Assembly (NCBI GenBank): GCA_905221605.1
Contig: CAJNDS010002735.1
Span: 122,001 to 186,000, forward strand
DNA length: 64,000 nt
Origin: Symbiodinium natans
Lineage: Eukaryota; Sar; Dinophyceae; Suessiales; Symbiodiniaceae
Direction of reading: 5' to 3'
Each line of letters opens with the position of its first letter. Within the stretch, counting starts at the first letter, position 1. The notes beneath the pieces were generated by a model. The model saw only the letters and a list, made by a program, of their open reading frames with translations, was not told the origin of the DNA and searched no databases. Made by a program: the position numbers and the translations under genes. Of this stretch, positions 1 to 10,770 are shown piece after piece.

Positions 1-11
1 AAACCCTAAAC

Positions 12-3000
12 GTTATTGGCTTTGAGCCCAGAAGCTTGAAGAGCTGAAACGATGATGTCTGCGTCGGCGCCACGCCAGCGGTATTCGCCGCGTGTGCCGC
101 AAACATGGATAAGAGGAAGCCTGGGAGAGCAGCAAAGAGCATGAGCAAGCTCCACCAAGAGAAGAAACAGGATACCGGGCTCAGGGATGCGCGTTTTGAG
201 CGCGCGGGGCAAACTAAACTAGATAGACCTTACGACAAGCTCAGGGATTTGCCCAGGGTGGCAACCAGAATTGAAACCCTAAACCCTAGATCCTTTGAAC
301 CCTAAACCCTAAACCCTCGACCCTTTGAACCCTAAACCAGCATGGCACAGAAGCAAAACTGCATCGCAAGGGCCGCTGACCGGCGTGGAGACGGCGCGGT
401 CGGAGCCCGCAGCCAGGAACCCACAGCAGCGAGCCCAGCGCTTCCTTGGGAGGCTCCCCTGATTCAATCCTAGCCGACCCAAAAACGCTCCCTCGACATG
501 ACCCAGTCTTCTGCGCCCAGGTGCAGAAGAAAGATCCCGTCGCGCAGGGCTGTGAACCGCTCCAAACAGGAGTGCAACGTCTCCAGATGCTGCCCTGGGC
601 TCTAAACGGTCTTGTAACGCTTTTGGAGGTCGGGGGGGGGGGAATTGAATCCTCTGAGGGCACCCCAAAACCCTTTCTTCAACTCTGAAACCCTGGAGCT
701 GGCAAGGGCCCCCCCCCCCCCCCCCAGGCTTCCCTGAGAGCCGCGCTCATCCGCGCGTCCTCCAGCACCTGCTAAGACTTTCGGTTTGAGCCTTTGGGGC
801 GTTTAGGGCCCTGAGCAGGCAGGAAAAGGAACCGATGTCACAAGGCCGAGGAACACAACTATTGTAGTGGGCCGTGGAAGGCGCTGCGCCGTTCTCCAGA
901 GACCTGTCGGGGCGCACAGCGTTTCGATCCTCGGCGTGCGCATCGGGATTGGGGAGTGTAGGATTGGCAAACCTGCAATCCTAACCCCCGTTTGAGATAT
1001 TCACGTCACACAAGTTTGGATTTCAGGAGGCAACTTTCCCGAAGAGAGGGCTCTTCTGCGTGGGACTTTCTGCGCAGGCAAACTACGCAAGACGTGGAAA
1101 AGGAAGCTGGACTGCGAATAAGGGGGCAAATCGCGGTGCAACCATGTCACTGGAATCGGGTGCTTTTCAGAAGCAATTGGCTAGGTTACAACGAAAGTGC
1201 AATGCCAATGGCAGGGCGAGCAGAAAACGCAACAACAGCCCTAAACCCTGAACCCTAAACCCTAGGATACATCTGACCCGAAATCCTTTACGCCAAAGCC
1301 AAAACCCAGGAAACTAAGAAAGCCTACAACCCTAAAACCCGAACACCTCAAAACCCTAACACCCTAAACCCTAAACCCCAAAAACACCCTAACACCCTAA
1401 CTCCCCTATGACCCTAAAACCCGAAAGCCCCCAAAACCCTGGCGCTTGACCCATCTTGACCCTGACGAGTAGCCGGCCCAAGCACTCGAGCCGGCCAGAG
1501 GTCAGGCGCATAGGTGGGCAGCAATCTGATGGCCCACCTATGGGTTTAGGGTTTAGGGTTTAGGGTTTAGGGTTTAGGGTTTAGGGTTTAGGGTTTAGGG
1601 TTTAGGGTTTAGGGTTTAGGGTTTAGGGTTTAGGGTTTAGGGTTTAGAGTTAACCCGAAACTCTAAACGACCCCCGACTAAAGCGGCTGCTTTGCGGAAA
1701 AAGGGGGATGCTTATCGGCGTAGGGAAAATGTGACCCCCATCTGCCATGGAGGATGCTACGATGTTCTCAGCCCGGACTAAACGAGCCGGCAAGGGTTTG
1801 ATGGAGGCACAGTCTGACGGTCTTCAGAGCACCCTTGAATCAGTGGTTGGAGGGTTTGTAAGGTTTAGGGAGTTTATAGTTGGGTTTAGAGGGTTTAGAG
1901 GGTTGAGAGGGTTGAGAGGGTTTGCAGGGTTTAGGAGGTTTTGCTCAAGTGCAGAGCCCGGATGCCTTGGGAGAGCTTGGCTTTTTATCTGCATGTTTTC
2001 GTGCAGGCGGGTAAGTTCTGTCCATGGCTCCATTGCCACAAACAACCACCCACCCCGTCTCCAGGGCTAGTGTGCATGGACATCACTAAATACGAGGCGA
2101 TAAGGAACCAGAGGAACATAAGCCTTGGACGAGAACTTATTTAGAGGTGTTGCATTTTGTTGCGATTTTGCCCTTGATGCTTACCGGAACACTATCCAGG
2201 CATCTCCGTCCCGCCCATGACCTTTTGGCGAGCATTGACTTGGCCCGCAACTCCAAAGCATTCCAACTGAATGACTCCTCAAACCCCAGCGAAGAGGTGC
2301 AAATCCAGTATAGGGACGTTTTGGGACCTGAACTGTTGTGTTCAGGCGTAATTCGGGGTGGCTCGAAGACAGCACCAAGTAGCCTGGCATTCTCCTCTGG
2401 TTGGAGGCACAGACAAGGCCTTGGCCATCTGCGGCAACCAACAGTGCAGGGTTAGGGCCTGCCAACCTCTAAACCCTAAACCCCTAAACCCTGAACTCAG
2501 GAAAAAGAACAACAACTCCTGCATCCTGAGCTGAAAGCCTGTGCCGATTCGCGGGACTGATTTCCACAAGAATGGCACCTTCACTGCTTCATATGAAGCC
2601 CTTCCACACAGATCCCCCAAGAAACCCAAGCCCTACCTCTGCTGCGCCAGGGCACCGCGTGGGGTCCCCCGACACCGCCTGACAAAGAAGGGCCCTCTTA
2701 CACAGGATTCGGGGCCTACTACTCCCAAACCCTGGACACGAAACCTCAATCTCCCTAAACCCTACACCCTAGACCCTACGCCCTATCCCTAAACCCTAAA
2801 CCCTCAACCCTCAACCCTCAACCCTAAACCCTAAACCCTAAACCCAGGAGGGTCGACTTAGGAGGGGCTTCAGAGGTTTGGGGCCCATGGCCCCTTTCAC
2901 CTCGAAGGTGGCGGTCAGGCCCACCAGCGGCTCGCTGCCTCCCGAGGTTTGGGGGTTTGGGAGCTTTACCGGGTTACTTGGGCTTTTCGGGGGTTTCGGG

Positions 3001-5282
3001 GGTTTAGAGGGTTTAAGGGGTTTTTGGTGGGTTTAGGGGGTTTTGGGGGGGTTTCAGGGTTTGGGGGGTTGGGGTTTAGGGGCTTGGGGGGTTGGGGGTT
3101 TTGGGGTTTGGAGCTTTGGGCCTTGGAGCAGACCACCACAGAGCTGCCGGTGGAGCTCTCCCAGGTAGGCGGCCCGCTTGTCGTGGTACCGGAAGTTCAG
3201 GTAGTCCTCTCACTGACGAAAGTATTTTCGCATGTACCAAGATGCTAGCAATTATACATGCCAGTCATAGTATGCAACCTGCCGGGGTAAACTTGGGGGG
3301 AGAAACCCCCCATTGGCCGGGCAAAAAAGCACCGCCGCAGAGTTCCTTCGACCGGAACATGTCGGCGGGCATCTCAACTGCCACGTCCGCGGCGAGCTCG
3401 TCTTTCATGTAGGTCCCCAACCTGGGCGCATTGGAGACCCATTCATCTTCGGCCTGCTAAAAACCTTGTGCAAACTGGGGATTTCCGAATTTAGGGGTAT
3501 CTTTTTGGTGTACTGTACCTTATTTGGAGGGAGTCCTACTATGTCTATTTTAGGGGTCCCCTACTTTCGTAAACCAAAAATCCGTCCAGGTTGCAAGAAG
3601 CTGCCGACAACGTCGATACGCCTCCAGATGCAGAAGCTGACGAGCATGCCAATGCAAAGGCTTCTCGCCCCGAAGCAAGCTGACCCTTTACAGTCGAACA
3701 GATCTCTGAACCCTCCCATTCCAATTGCCGTGGGCAAGAGCATGGACGACATCTGGGAGACCCTTCAGAAAGCCTCTAGGCCTCAAGCAAAGCCCCGAAT
3801 CAAATATGCCCGAACTTAACCCCAGCGACACCAAAAAAATTCCAAGCAACATACCGGAAACCAAAGTTAAATGCCCTAAACACCCCCCGAAGGCTCTGAG
3901 GCACGGGCCTCGGCGGCGCGAAGCGCAGCACCGAGGGCGCCGCGCCGCCGCGCTGCACGAACCGCAGCGCCGGGAACTCGCGGGCAAAGTCCGCCTGGCG
4001 AGGGCTTTCTTGGGCTTGTGGGCCTTTTTGGGTTTGGGGGCTTGCAGGGCTGTTGGGTTTCTGGTGCGTCTTCTGGTTCGGGTTTCGGGGGTGGGTCGTC
4101 TCTTTAAGCCCTCCCGGTCATCCCCGAAACAACATCCCTGTGCGGCCGAGGGGGCCGGGATGTCCCTTGTACGGAGCTTCTCCAGGAGCAGCGGGCGCAG
4201 TGCATGGAGAGCCGCCTGGGGCAGAAGATGAGGCTTTAGGGTTTAGGGTTTTAGGGTTTAGGGTTTAGGGTTTGCTGTGGGCTAGAGATCTCAAACGGCT
4301 CCATCGGCCCTAGAATTGAAGATTGAAGCCCTGGGAAAGTTCCCCAGGCTCAATTCAAAGATGGAGGCACCTTCTCTCAGGAACCTTTCAGGCCACGGAT
4401 AGAACGTACCCCCTATCCTACAAACCTGGTAGGATATCCACACCGCCATTCCCCGAAGATCACTAGAAAGGAGCTACGTACTGGAGGTCCTCTGGGATCT
4501 TGAGGGGCGCCATATAGGTTCTATCGATCCGCTCACATGGGGAGGCTTCATGGAGGTACAGGGATGTGGGATTAACTTTGTTGTGCTTCTGCCACCCAAA
4601 CAGTTAACGAAAACAAGGGACCCCTAAAATAGACCCCAAATAGTAGGATCCCCTGATAAAAGAGACCCCACTAAGGCACCCCGCTTACCGCAAAACCCCC
4701 AAAAACCGAAGCTACAGGGCTCAAGAACCGGGGGCAGCCCTGGGCTTCGAGGCCTCCAGCGCCGGCGGGGGCTTCCTGGGCGTCATCTCCTTGATCAGCT
4801 CCTGCCAGAGGCCCGGGGGTCATGGGGCCGAAAACCCCCAAATTCTCTGAATGCCTTTACAAAAAGGCATTAAGGATCCCAAAAAAAGCAAAGACATCAC
4901 AAAGTTGAGACGATCCCTGAAACCCGAAGAACCCCGAAGATCCACCTCCAGCTGCAGGCGGAAGAGGTTGGACTTGTAGAGGTTCCGCGTCCGTGCAATC
5001 TCGACCACCTGAGGGGCGTCGTCAGAAAGGGAGAAGGGAAAACCTTGGGATGTTCCCCTTTTCCTGACAGTCCATTCCTCGGGACTATGACTTATGATCG
5101 GGGGTACTACAATCCCTATTGAGGACGGTTAGTCTGAAAGGGTGAACATCCCAAGAAAAACCCAAACCCGGCCCCCCCCCCCCCCCCAAGGACACAAAAG
5201 GCAAAAGATGGGTAGGCCTCTGCCGCATCCGGGGCTTTGAAGAGGTCGGACTTCTGCTTCTTCTTAGGGACCGGCGGAGCAC
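12..5282 (-). CDS. NOL6: NOL6 / Nrap / UTP22 homologue (multi-exon, 3' part beyond window)
   Basis: Known role of the family: nucleolar protein of the UTP-C module of the small-subunit processome, needed for 18S rRNA maturation. Exons read on the minus strand: 5218-5282, 4946-5008, 4754-4801, 4165-4215, 3909-3994, 3595-3621, 3346-3421, 3141-3206, about 2878-2938 (less sure), 503-589 and 12-120. Joined in frame they follow the human NOL6 order as I remember it: NLYKSNLFRLQLE then ELIKEM, LRFAPP then RIDVVGSF and LGTYMKDE, DVAVEMPADMFRSK then DYLNFRYHDKRAAYLGEL, HLETLHSCLERF...LRDGIFLL, and FLLSMFAAH. Donors are GT, GC (at 5217, 4753, 3908, 3594) and GA (4164, 3345). The first exon, some middle exons (between 620 and 3140) and the C-terminus were not found. 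Introns hold telomeric arrays and two family A elements. Identity is strong; the full model is incomplete. Confidence 0.85.
1509..1542. repeat. Perfect inverted repeat next to a telomeric array
   Basis: CATAGGTGGGC at 1509-1519 pairs with GCCCACCTATG at 1532-1542, leaving a 12-nt loop. The right arm runs straight into the TTTAGGG array. It lies within the NOL6 intron interval. Confidence 0.7.
1543..1650 (+). repeat. Interstitial telomeric array (TTTAGGG)n
   Basis: About 15 near-perfect TTTAGGG units. It lies between NOL6 exons, so it is intronic rather than a chromosome end. On the coding strand it reads CCCTAAA. Confidence 0.95.
1860..1935 (+). repeat. Degenerate telomere-like repeat (GGGTTTAGA/GGGTTGAGA)
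   Basis: Run of GGGTTTAGAG and GGGTTGAGAG units, a drifted form of the TTTAGGG arrays elsewhere in the window. Confidence 0.6.
2466..2850 (-). repeat. Two CCCTAAA tracts with unassigned DNA between
   Basis: CCCTAAA units occur at about 2466-2500 and 2755-2850. The DNA between (2520-2690) has short open stretches on the minus strand that I could not place in NOL6. Everything lies inside the NOL6 gene interval. Confidence 0.8.
3481..3577 (-). repeat. Family A inverted-repeat element, copy 1 (introner-like)
   Basis: About 97 bp. The left end TTTCCGAATTTAGGGGTA is roughly the reverse complement of the right end GGGGTCCCCTACTTTCGTAA. It sits inside the 173-bp NOL6 intron 3422-3594, whose boundaries are fixed by protein alignment (GC donor, AG|G acceptor). 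Confidence 0.75.
4232..4272 (+). repeat. Telomeric array in a NOL6 intron
   Basis: Five to six TTTAGGG units about 17 bp upstream (coding sense) of the acceptor of exon 4165-4215. Confidence 0.9.
4604..4693 (+). repeat. Family A element, copy 2 (introner-like)
   Basis: Begins TTAACGAAAACAAGGGACCC, has the core AGTAGGATCCCC, and ends near GGCACCCCGCTTACCG. It lies in the NOL6 intron 4216-4753. Confidence 0.7.
5096..5156 (+). repeat. Family B short repeat, copy 1
   Basis: GGGGGTACTACAATCCCTATT followed by GGACGGTTAGTCTGAAAGGG and ending in CATCCCAA. It matches copies near 13.3 and 15.6 kb. It lies in the NOL6 intron 5009-5217. Confidence 0.55.
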
Positions 5283-5283
5283 C

Positions 5284-5390
5284 TTTAGGGTTTAGGGTTT
5301 AGGGCTTAGGGTTTAGGGTTTAGGGTTTGGGGTTTCGGGTTTAGGGTTTAGGGTTTAGGGTTTAGGGTTTAGGGTTTAGGGTTTAGGGTT
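5284..5390 (+). repeat. Telomeric array (TTTAGGG)n
   Basis: About 15 units. Its left edge forms the CCCTAAAG|G acceptor of the NOL6 exon 5218-5282, so the array is itself the 3' end of that intron on the coding strand. Confidence 0.92.
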
Positions 5391-5469
5391 GGGGTCCTAG
5401 ATGGTTTCATGGAGGCTGGCAGGCGCGAGTTTGGAGGGCTTGAACTGAGCCTTCGAAACCTTACTGTAA

Positions 5470-6630
5470 GACCCAGACCCAGCAACGACAAACAAATCAA
5501 CCCGCAACCCTGAACCCTAAACCTGGTACTCTCAACCCTCGAACCTGTGACGCAACCTTTCCGGCTGGGACGCTCGGGACCGTCTAGGCCCATTGACACT
5601 ATTGAACACCCGAGCCAAAGCCCGCAGTTAGAGTTCAAGGTTTGAGCACCGAGGAGGAAAATGAAACCATCAATGTGACAAGTTCTGCCGACGGTTCCCT
5701 CGCCGACATCTTCCACGCTTTGATGCTACGAGAAGTTTCCTCATCACTTGAATGTCGCCACTGATTCATTAAAGCTGCCATGCAACATGGTCACAGCAAT
5801 TATCTCTTGAATGTCACATTTGCTGGATCTCTTGGGCATAACCCGGTGGTGTGGATCCTTTCCCGGGTAGTCACCCAGTCAACTGCACTTGTGCCTGGCC
5901 TTTCATTGAGTCAGTTTTTCATTACAACGTACTTGCTGCTGGGAGATTTGGAAGACTCCCAAAACCTAGAAATCCAGAGATTCATCAAGAACCCAACAGT
6001 TGACCAAGGCAACAAGCAATAGCACCGCAGACGCGCACGCAAGCGAGTAAACTTAGTAAACGTGTTTGCTTGGGGTCTGCCAGGCTTGATGTGGGTGCTT
6101 GTTGCCGGCCCGACCTACGTAATGTTGTGCTCTCCATTCTCGCACCTCCACCTGACCAGGAACCTCAGGTGGAATATTTTGTAGCTGGCGTGGAAATCAA
6201 GCTGCAACCGAAGCCTAAATACCATGGTCTTTCCGACATTTCGAAAGCCGCACGAAAGCACGGCGCCCACGCCAACATGCGCGACTTCACGGATCCGTGA
6301 CTAGCCGTGGAGCTGATTTTGTTGCATACATGTATATATAGACAAAACTAAACATACCCACGCAACAGCGGCCCGACATTCTTGGCTATAACCTGTCTAG
6401 ATCAACAACCCTCGACTCAAGCTTTGAGCCGGTCTGTTGCTGACAGCATGAAAATTCTTGATCTGGCTTCCGCCATCCACAACGCGTCCTTTTGGTATCA
6501 TGGCCATCACTGGGAGACGGTTGCCTACGATGAGTGGCTGCAGAGGTTCATCCTGTTGCAGTGAGGTGTCTTGACGGCCCCTGATCGTCGCGAGGCTGCT
6601 TCGCGACGAGGGCACGCGCGCAGCTTCGGG
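5470..6630. other. No gene assigned
   Basis: Short open frames occur on the plus strand (6070-6300 and 6382-6564), but I recognise no product and see no splice-supported exon. The upstream NOL6 exon may lie at about 5400-5465 on the minus strand. Confidence 0.4.
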
Positions 6631-6631
6631 C

Positions 6632-6715
6632 TCAGGGTTTAGGGTTTAGGGTTTAGGGTTTAGGGTTTAGGGTGTAGGGTTAGGGTTTCGGGTTTAGGGC
6701 TCAGGGTGTAGGGTT
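6632..6715 (+). repeat. Telomeric array
   Basis: TTTAGGG units with drift (GTAGGGTTAGGG). A minus-strand island directly to its right (about 6725-6785, RGQAKAAPSPSKEIAAEEG after a CTCAG acceptor) may be an exon of an unidentified gene. Confidence 0.85.
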
Positions 6716-6799
6716 GACGGTCCACGCCTTCCTCCGCTGCGATCTCCTTGCTGGGGCTCGGGGCCGCCTTCGCCTGTCCGCGGTCTGAGGCAGCTTGGT

Positions 6800-7835
6800 T
6801 TCAAGGTGCCTCGCGTGGGTTCTGCAGCCGTTGTTGGGGGGCGTGCTTGAATATCAGGTTTTCGAAATTCATCGGGGTGTTCCGGCGTTCGCAAGAGGAG
6901 GCAATTTTTTGGCATTGCGCGGCGGGGGTGAGAATTAGCACCACTTGCAGGAAAGACGAAGATGGAAAGCAAATCTGGTACTCCTCTAAAAGCAACACAG
7001 CTGCAAATGGATCCTTGGTGAGGCCTAGGGCCGTGGGTAAAGTTGAGACCTCGTTGCACTAGGCTGGTAGTGCACGGCGGTTTCATGGTCGAAGCGTCGG
7101 AGCGCAGTGCAGTAGTAACTTAGTACGGAATGCTCTGTGCGACCGGGTGCCAGAGAAATACCCGGCAAGCACACTACCAGTTTGGATGAGCCGCTCATGC
7201 GTCACCTCTGCCGGTGAGAGGAGAAGGCTAGGAGCTTGGCTTTGTGAAAGAAGTAGTGTACACATCATTGCGACGTTCCTCTTCAGCCAATATCAAGGAA
7301 CAACTCCGATGCATCGAGTTTCTAGACATGAGGGCGCGGTGCTGCAGAGGAAGCTTCAAACCCAACGCTCATGCATGTGAGTTTTGATCGAGGTGCATTG
7401 CTGCACTGCAGAAAACCTGACAAGTGCTGAAGAAGAAAGACCTTCTGCCTTCCACTCCGCACATTGCAGACAACATGGGCCCGCGGGTCATATTTACAGA
7501 AGTGCCGGTGTTTGCATGAGCAAGGCAGGCACCCCGTGTGCAAATGAAATCAAACTGACCGGGCTCAGTGCCTTGGGCACTGGCCGTTTTCAAAACTCGC
7601 CTGAAAGGGCTGCCAAGAGCATGTGTTTGTGGTAGCCTTGTGTCATTGGCGGGCCTGCAGCCCAGGGTTCTCTAGGCAGTCCACTTTGTGAAACATGCTA
7701 TCGTGACTTAGTGTAGCCGAGACCTTCCTTGCATCTAAACAATTCGCTGAAGTCATTGCCGAGAATATCTTCGAGCTTCTGGCCTCAGCTGAAGCCACTC
7801 GATTTCCCACTGGAGGGCTTCCGAAAAATAGTATT
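6800..7835. other. No gene assigned
   Basis: Several short overlapping open frames on both strands, none with a recognisable domain or clear splice signals. Confidence 0.4.
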
Positions 7836-8045
7836 TGGGTTTAGGGTTGGGGCTTTTGGGTTTAGGGGGGTTTAGGGTTTAGGGTATCGGGTTTAAGGTT
7901 TCGGGTTTATGGCTTCGGGTTTCGGGTTTACTGTTTGGGGTTTAGGGTTTAGGGTTTAGGGTTCAGGGTTCAGGGTTTAGGGTTTAGGGTTTAGGGTTTA
8001 GGGGTTAGGGGTTAGCGGTTAGGGGTTAGGGGTTAGGGGTTAGGG
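7836..8045 (+). repeat. Mixed telomere-like array
   Basis: TTTAGGG units mixed with TTTCGGG, GGTTCAGGG and a 3' run of GGGGTTA heptamers. Visible drift suggests an old array. Confidence 0.9.
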
Positions 8046-8662
8046 TGGGTGTCACAGCGTTGTGGGGCTTATTTTGGAAGAGGGGACCCCCACCCCAGTT
8101 TGGGAGAGTCCCTCCCATACGAGGGGATGTGCTTGTGCTGGCCGGTGCTCCCTTAAGGAATCACAACCAGGAGGCTTTCGAGCAACACATGAAAGAAAAG
8201 GGGCCAAGTCCCGCACCCCACAGACCGCCTGGAAACCCCAAAGCACATAAGCGGCTGAACCCTGAACCCGAAGCCAGCCCTAACTCCACACTCTCCACAA
8301 TGCCCGGAGACTGGTGGGGCGCCCCACCGCCGAAGCGTCCTTGGGTGCACGGATAAGCGTCTAGGGCTTGAGGATTGCTGGTTGTTTTGGGCGCCAACAC
8401 GTGCGCTTGCTTGGGGACTCGGGAGCTCAAAGGTGCGAGGCTGTGCGGAACGCTGGAGCTCCATGCTGGTTTGGGAAGATGATGTCCACACCCCGACACT
8501 CCACCGTCCCAGAAGATCACGCGGCCCTGAACGTCCTTCGAACAGCCGAGGAGTCCTGCTCTACACCGGGAACGCGCGACCCTCAACCTAAAAGCCTTAA
8601 CCCTCAACCAGAAGGCCCAAAACAATCAGAAATCCGTTAGCCGCCCCTTAGCTCCCTGATCA

Positions 8663-8766
8663 CCTTAAACCCTAAACCGTAAACTCTAAACCCTAAACCC
8701 TAAACCCTAAACCTTAAACCTCAAACCCTAAACCCTCAACCCTAAACCTGAAACCTTAAACCTTGA
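8663..8766 (-). repeat. Telomeric array (CCCTAAA)n
   Basis: About 14 units with substitutions, in the orientation opposite to the array at 8881. Confidence 0.9.
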
Positions 8767-8880
8767 AAGCCCAGGTCTGAGGACACGGCCGGTGTCCCTT
8801 AATGCCGGGGGCGGCCACGAGGGGGGCCCCGGCCGTCCGGAGCCTCGAAGCGACCGCGCTCTGTGGGGGATAACCCGGAT

Positions 8881-8949
8881 AGGGGTTAGGGTTTAGGGTT
8901 TGGGGTTTGGGGTTTGGGGTTTGGGGTTTGGGGTTTGGGGTTTAGGGAT
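8881..8949 (+). repeat. TTTGGGG variant array
   Basis: A few TTTAGGG units give way to about six TTTGGGG units (A to G at position 4). The same variant dominates at 16106-16214 and part of 9750-9800. Confidence 0.9.
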
Positions 8950-9290
8950 AGTGTGTGTAGGGCGTTTTTAAGGTTTATGGGATTTGTAGGGTTTATAGGG
9001 TTTGTAGGGCGAAATGGGTTTACAGGATTCATAGGGCTTTAGGGTTGATAGGGTTCATAGGGTTTGCAGGGTTTATAGGGTGACATGGGCTTATAGGGTT
9101 TATAGGGTTTATAGGGTTTATAGGGTTTATAGGGTTTACAGGGGAGTTGTAGGGTTTATAGGGTTAATAGGGTATGTAGCGTGCGTAGGGTTCATCCTGT
9201 GAATTGGGTTTGTAGGGTTTATAGGGCCTATGGGGCTTAAAGGGCTTATAGGGTTTATGGGTTTTACAGCGTTAAGGGTTTAGGTTGAAT
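8950..9290 (+). repeat. TTTATAGGG-type variant array
   Basis: GGGTTTATA, GGGTTTGTA and GGGTTCATA units, about 9 bp each, over 300 bp. It appears to be a homogenised derivative of the telomeric heptamer. Confidence 0.85.
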
Positions 9291-9666
9291 ATGGGTCCCT
9301 GAAAATGGCGGCCACCATTTCGAGAACTGACCATGTACGCTTCGCTCGTTCGAAGTTCGATCAAAGATCACCACAAGTCTCGAGTCAAGAAGTCACACCT
9401 AAGAACCTGAGAAGCCGGTAGACAAAATTTTGAGGAAGGCAATTCCCCTGAAGCCATGCCCACGCAAAGCCTCCTTGAAACAGGTAAGGAGCCCGGGAGG
9501 ATCCCAAAAAGAAAGCAGTTAAACATAAACCCTAAACCCTAAACCCTAAACCATAAACCCTACGCCCTAAACTTCTCTTAACCGAAGCCCAGCCACGCAC
9601 CACAGCTCCATGACGCACTGCCCGCTGCAGGCCCAAGTTCACGGAGGAAACCTCCAAAGCAGCAAA

Positions 9667-9800
9667 GTAGGGTTCAGGGTTCAGGGTTCAGGGTTTAGGG
9701 TTTAGAGTTTAGGGTTTAGGGTTTAGGGTTTAGGGTTTAGGGTTTAGGGTTTGGGGTTTGGGGTTTGGGGTTTGGGGTTTGGGGTTTGGGGTTTGGGTTT
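9667..9800 (+). repeat. Telomeric array with TTTGGGG tail
   Basis: GGTTCAGGG, then TTTAGGG, then TTTGGGG blocks in sequence. Block-wise homogenisation is visible. Confidence 0.9.
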
Positions 9801-10215
9801 GAAAGCTTGGCATGAAAAACGGGGCTTGGCACGGAAGCTTCGAAGTGGCACTTGGGACGGGCCTGCTGCGTGGGGCGGGTGACAATCTGCGGAAGCGGAG
9901 GCGCATTCCTGAGAGCACGCGCTGATCTCTGCTTGGAGGATCGGGGCACTTAGTACCTTAATTGGGCTTATAGGGACTTATAAGTATAGTTCCCTTACTT
10001 GTAACCCCGCTTACTAAGTCCCCTGATCCTTTAGTGGCTACAGAGGGAGCTAGAACCCAAACATGTGTCTGAAGGCGGACACTCGAGAATTCCAGGGGCC
10101 CGGGGTGGTTCACACTCTCATTGGCGAAAATGTTACCCAGTCGTGGGCCGAACCCAGGGTTCAGGGTTCCGGGGTGTAAGAGCTTCGCCCGGACCAAGAG
10201 TGCGGAACTGCGCAG

Positions 10216-10301
10216 CCCTAAGCCCTAAACCCGAAAGCCCTAAACCCTAAACCCTAAACCCTAAGCCCTAAGCCCTAAACCCTAAAGCCCTAAACCCCAA
10301 A
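10216..10301 (-). repeat. Telomeric array (CCCTAAA)n
   Basis: CCCTAAA with CCCTAAG and CCCTAAAG variants. Confidence 0.88.
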
Positions 10302-10629
10302 CCAGACCAAGCATCAGATGAACTGCCCCCGGCAGTGGAAGCGCCGTGTGCGCCGCTGGCGGCACGCCAGGCCTCTTCTTGCCCATCGTGGGGCTTCTTA
10401 CATATGGGCCCTGAGTTGTTCGGTCCTTGTATGCCCTAAATTAACCCTAAATAAACCCTAAAGAGACCCCAAATAGGCCCTAAATGTGCTGTTTATTTGC
10501 CTTTTCGGGATTTCTGGAGGGGGCGGTTTTGTGCCGATGGTTGCGGGCTTCGACTTGCTTGGCATACCCCCCGAAGCTCCTCCCCAGCCACATTCGTATG
10601 CACAAACCCGGCTGTTGCTGACCCTCTTT

Positions 10630-10748
10630 GGGTTTTGGGTTTCGGGTTTATGGTTCAGGGCTTATAGGGTTTTAGGGCTTTTAGGCTTTTAGGGCTAAAC
10701 CCTAAACCCTAAACCCTAAACCCTAAACCCTCAACCCTAAACCCTACG
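10630..10748. repeat. Head-to-head telomeric junction
   Basis: Degenerate TTTAGGG units (10630-10695) meet a CCCTAAA array (10696-10748) at a TTTAGGGCTAAACCC junction. The two halves are in opposite orientation. Confidence 0.8.
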
Positions 10749-10770
10749 AGGCCCGGACGCTTGCTGCACC

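Noticed and set aside
1-30. Window start CCCTAAA as a true chromosome end
   Set aside because: Only one to two units, and the adjacent NOL6 exon 12-120 shows that it is the beginning of an intron; arrays of both orientations continue inward.
9840-9930. Minus-strand island APPLPQIVTRPTQQARPKC as an exon
   Set aside because: Two frames are open and neither could be joined to another exon by phase, so it was left out of the gene list.
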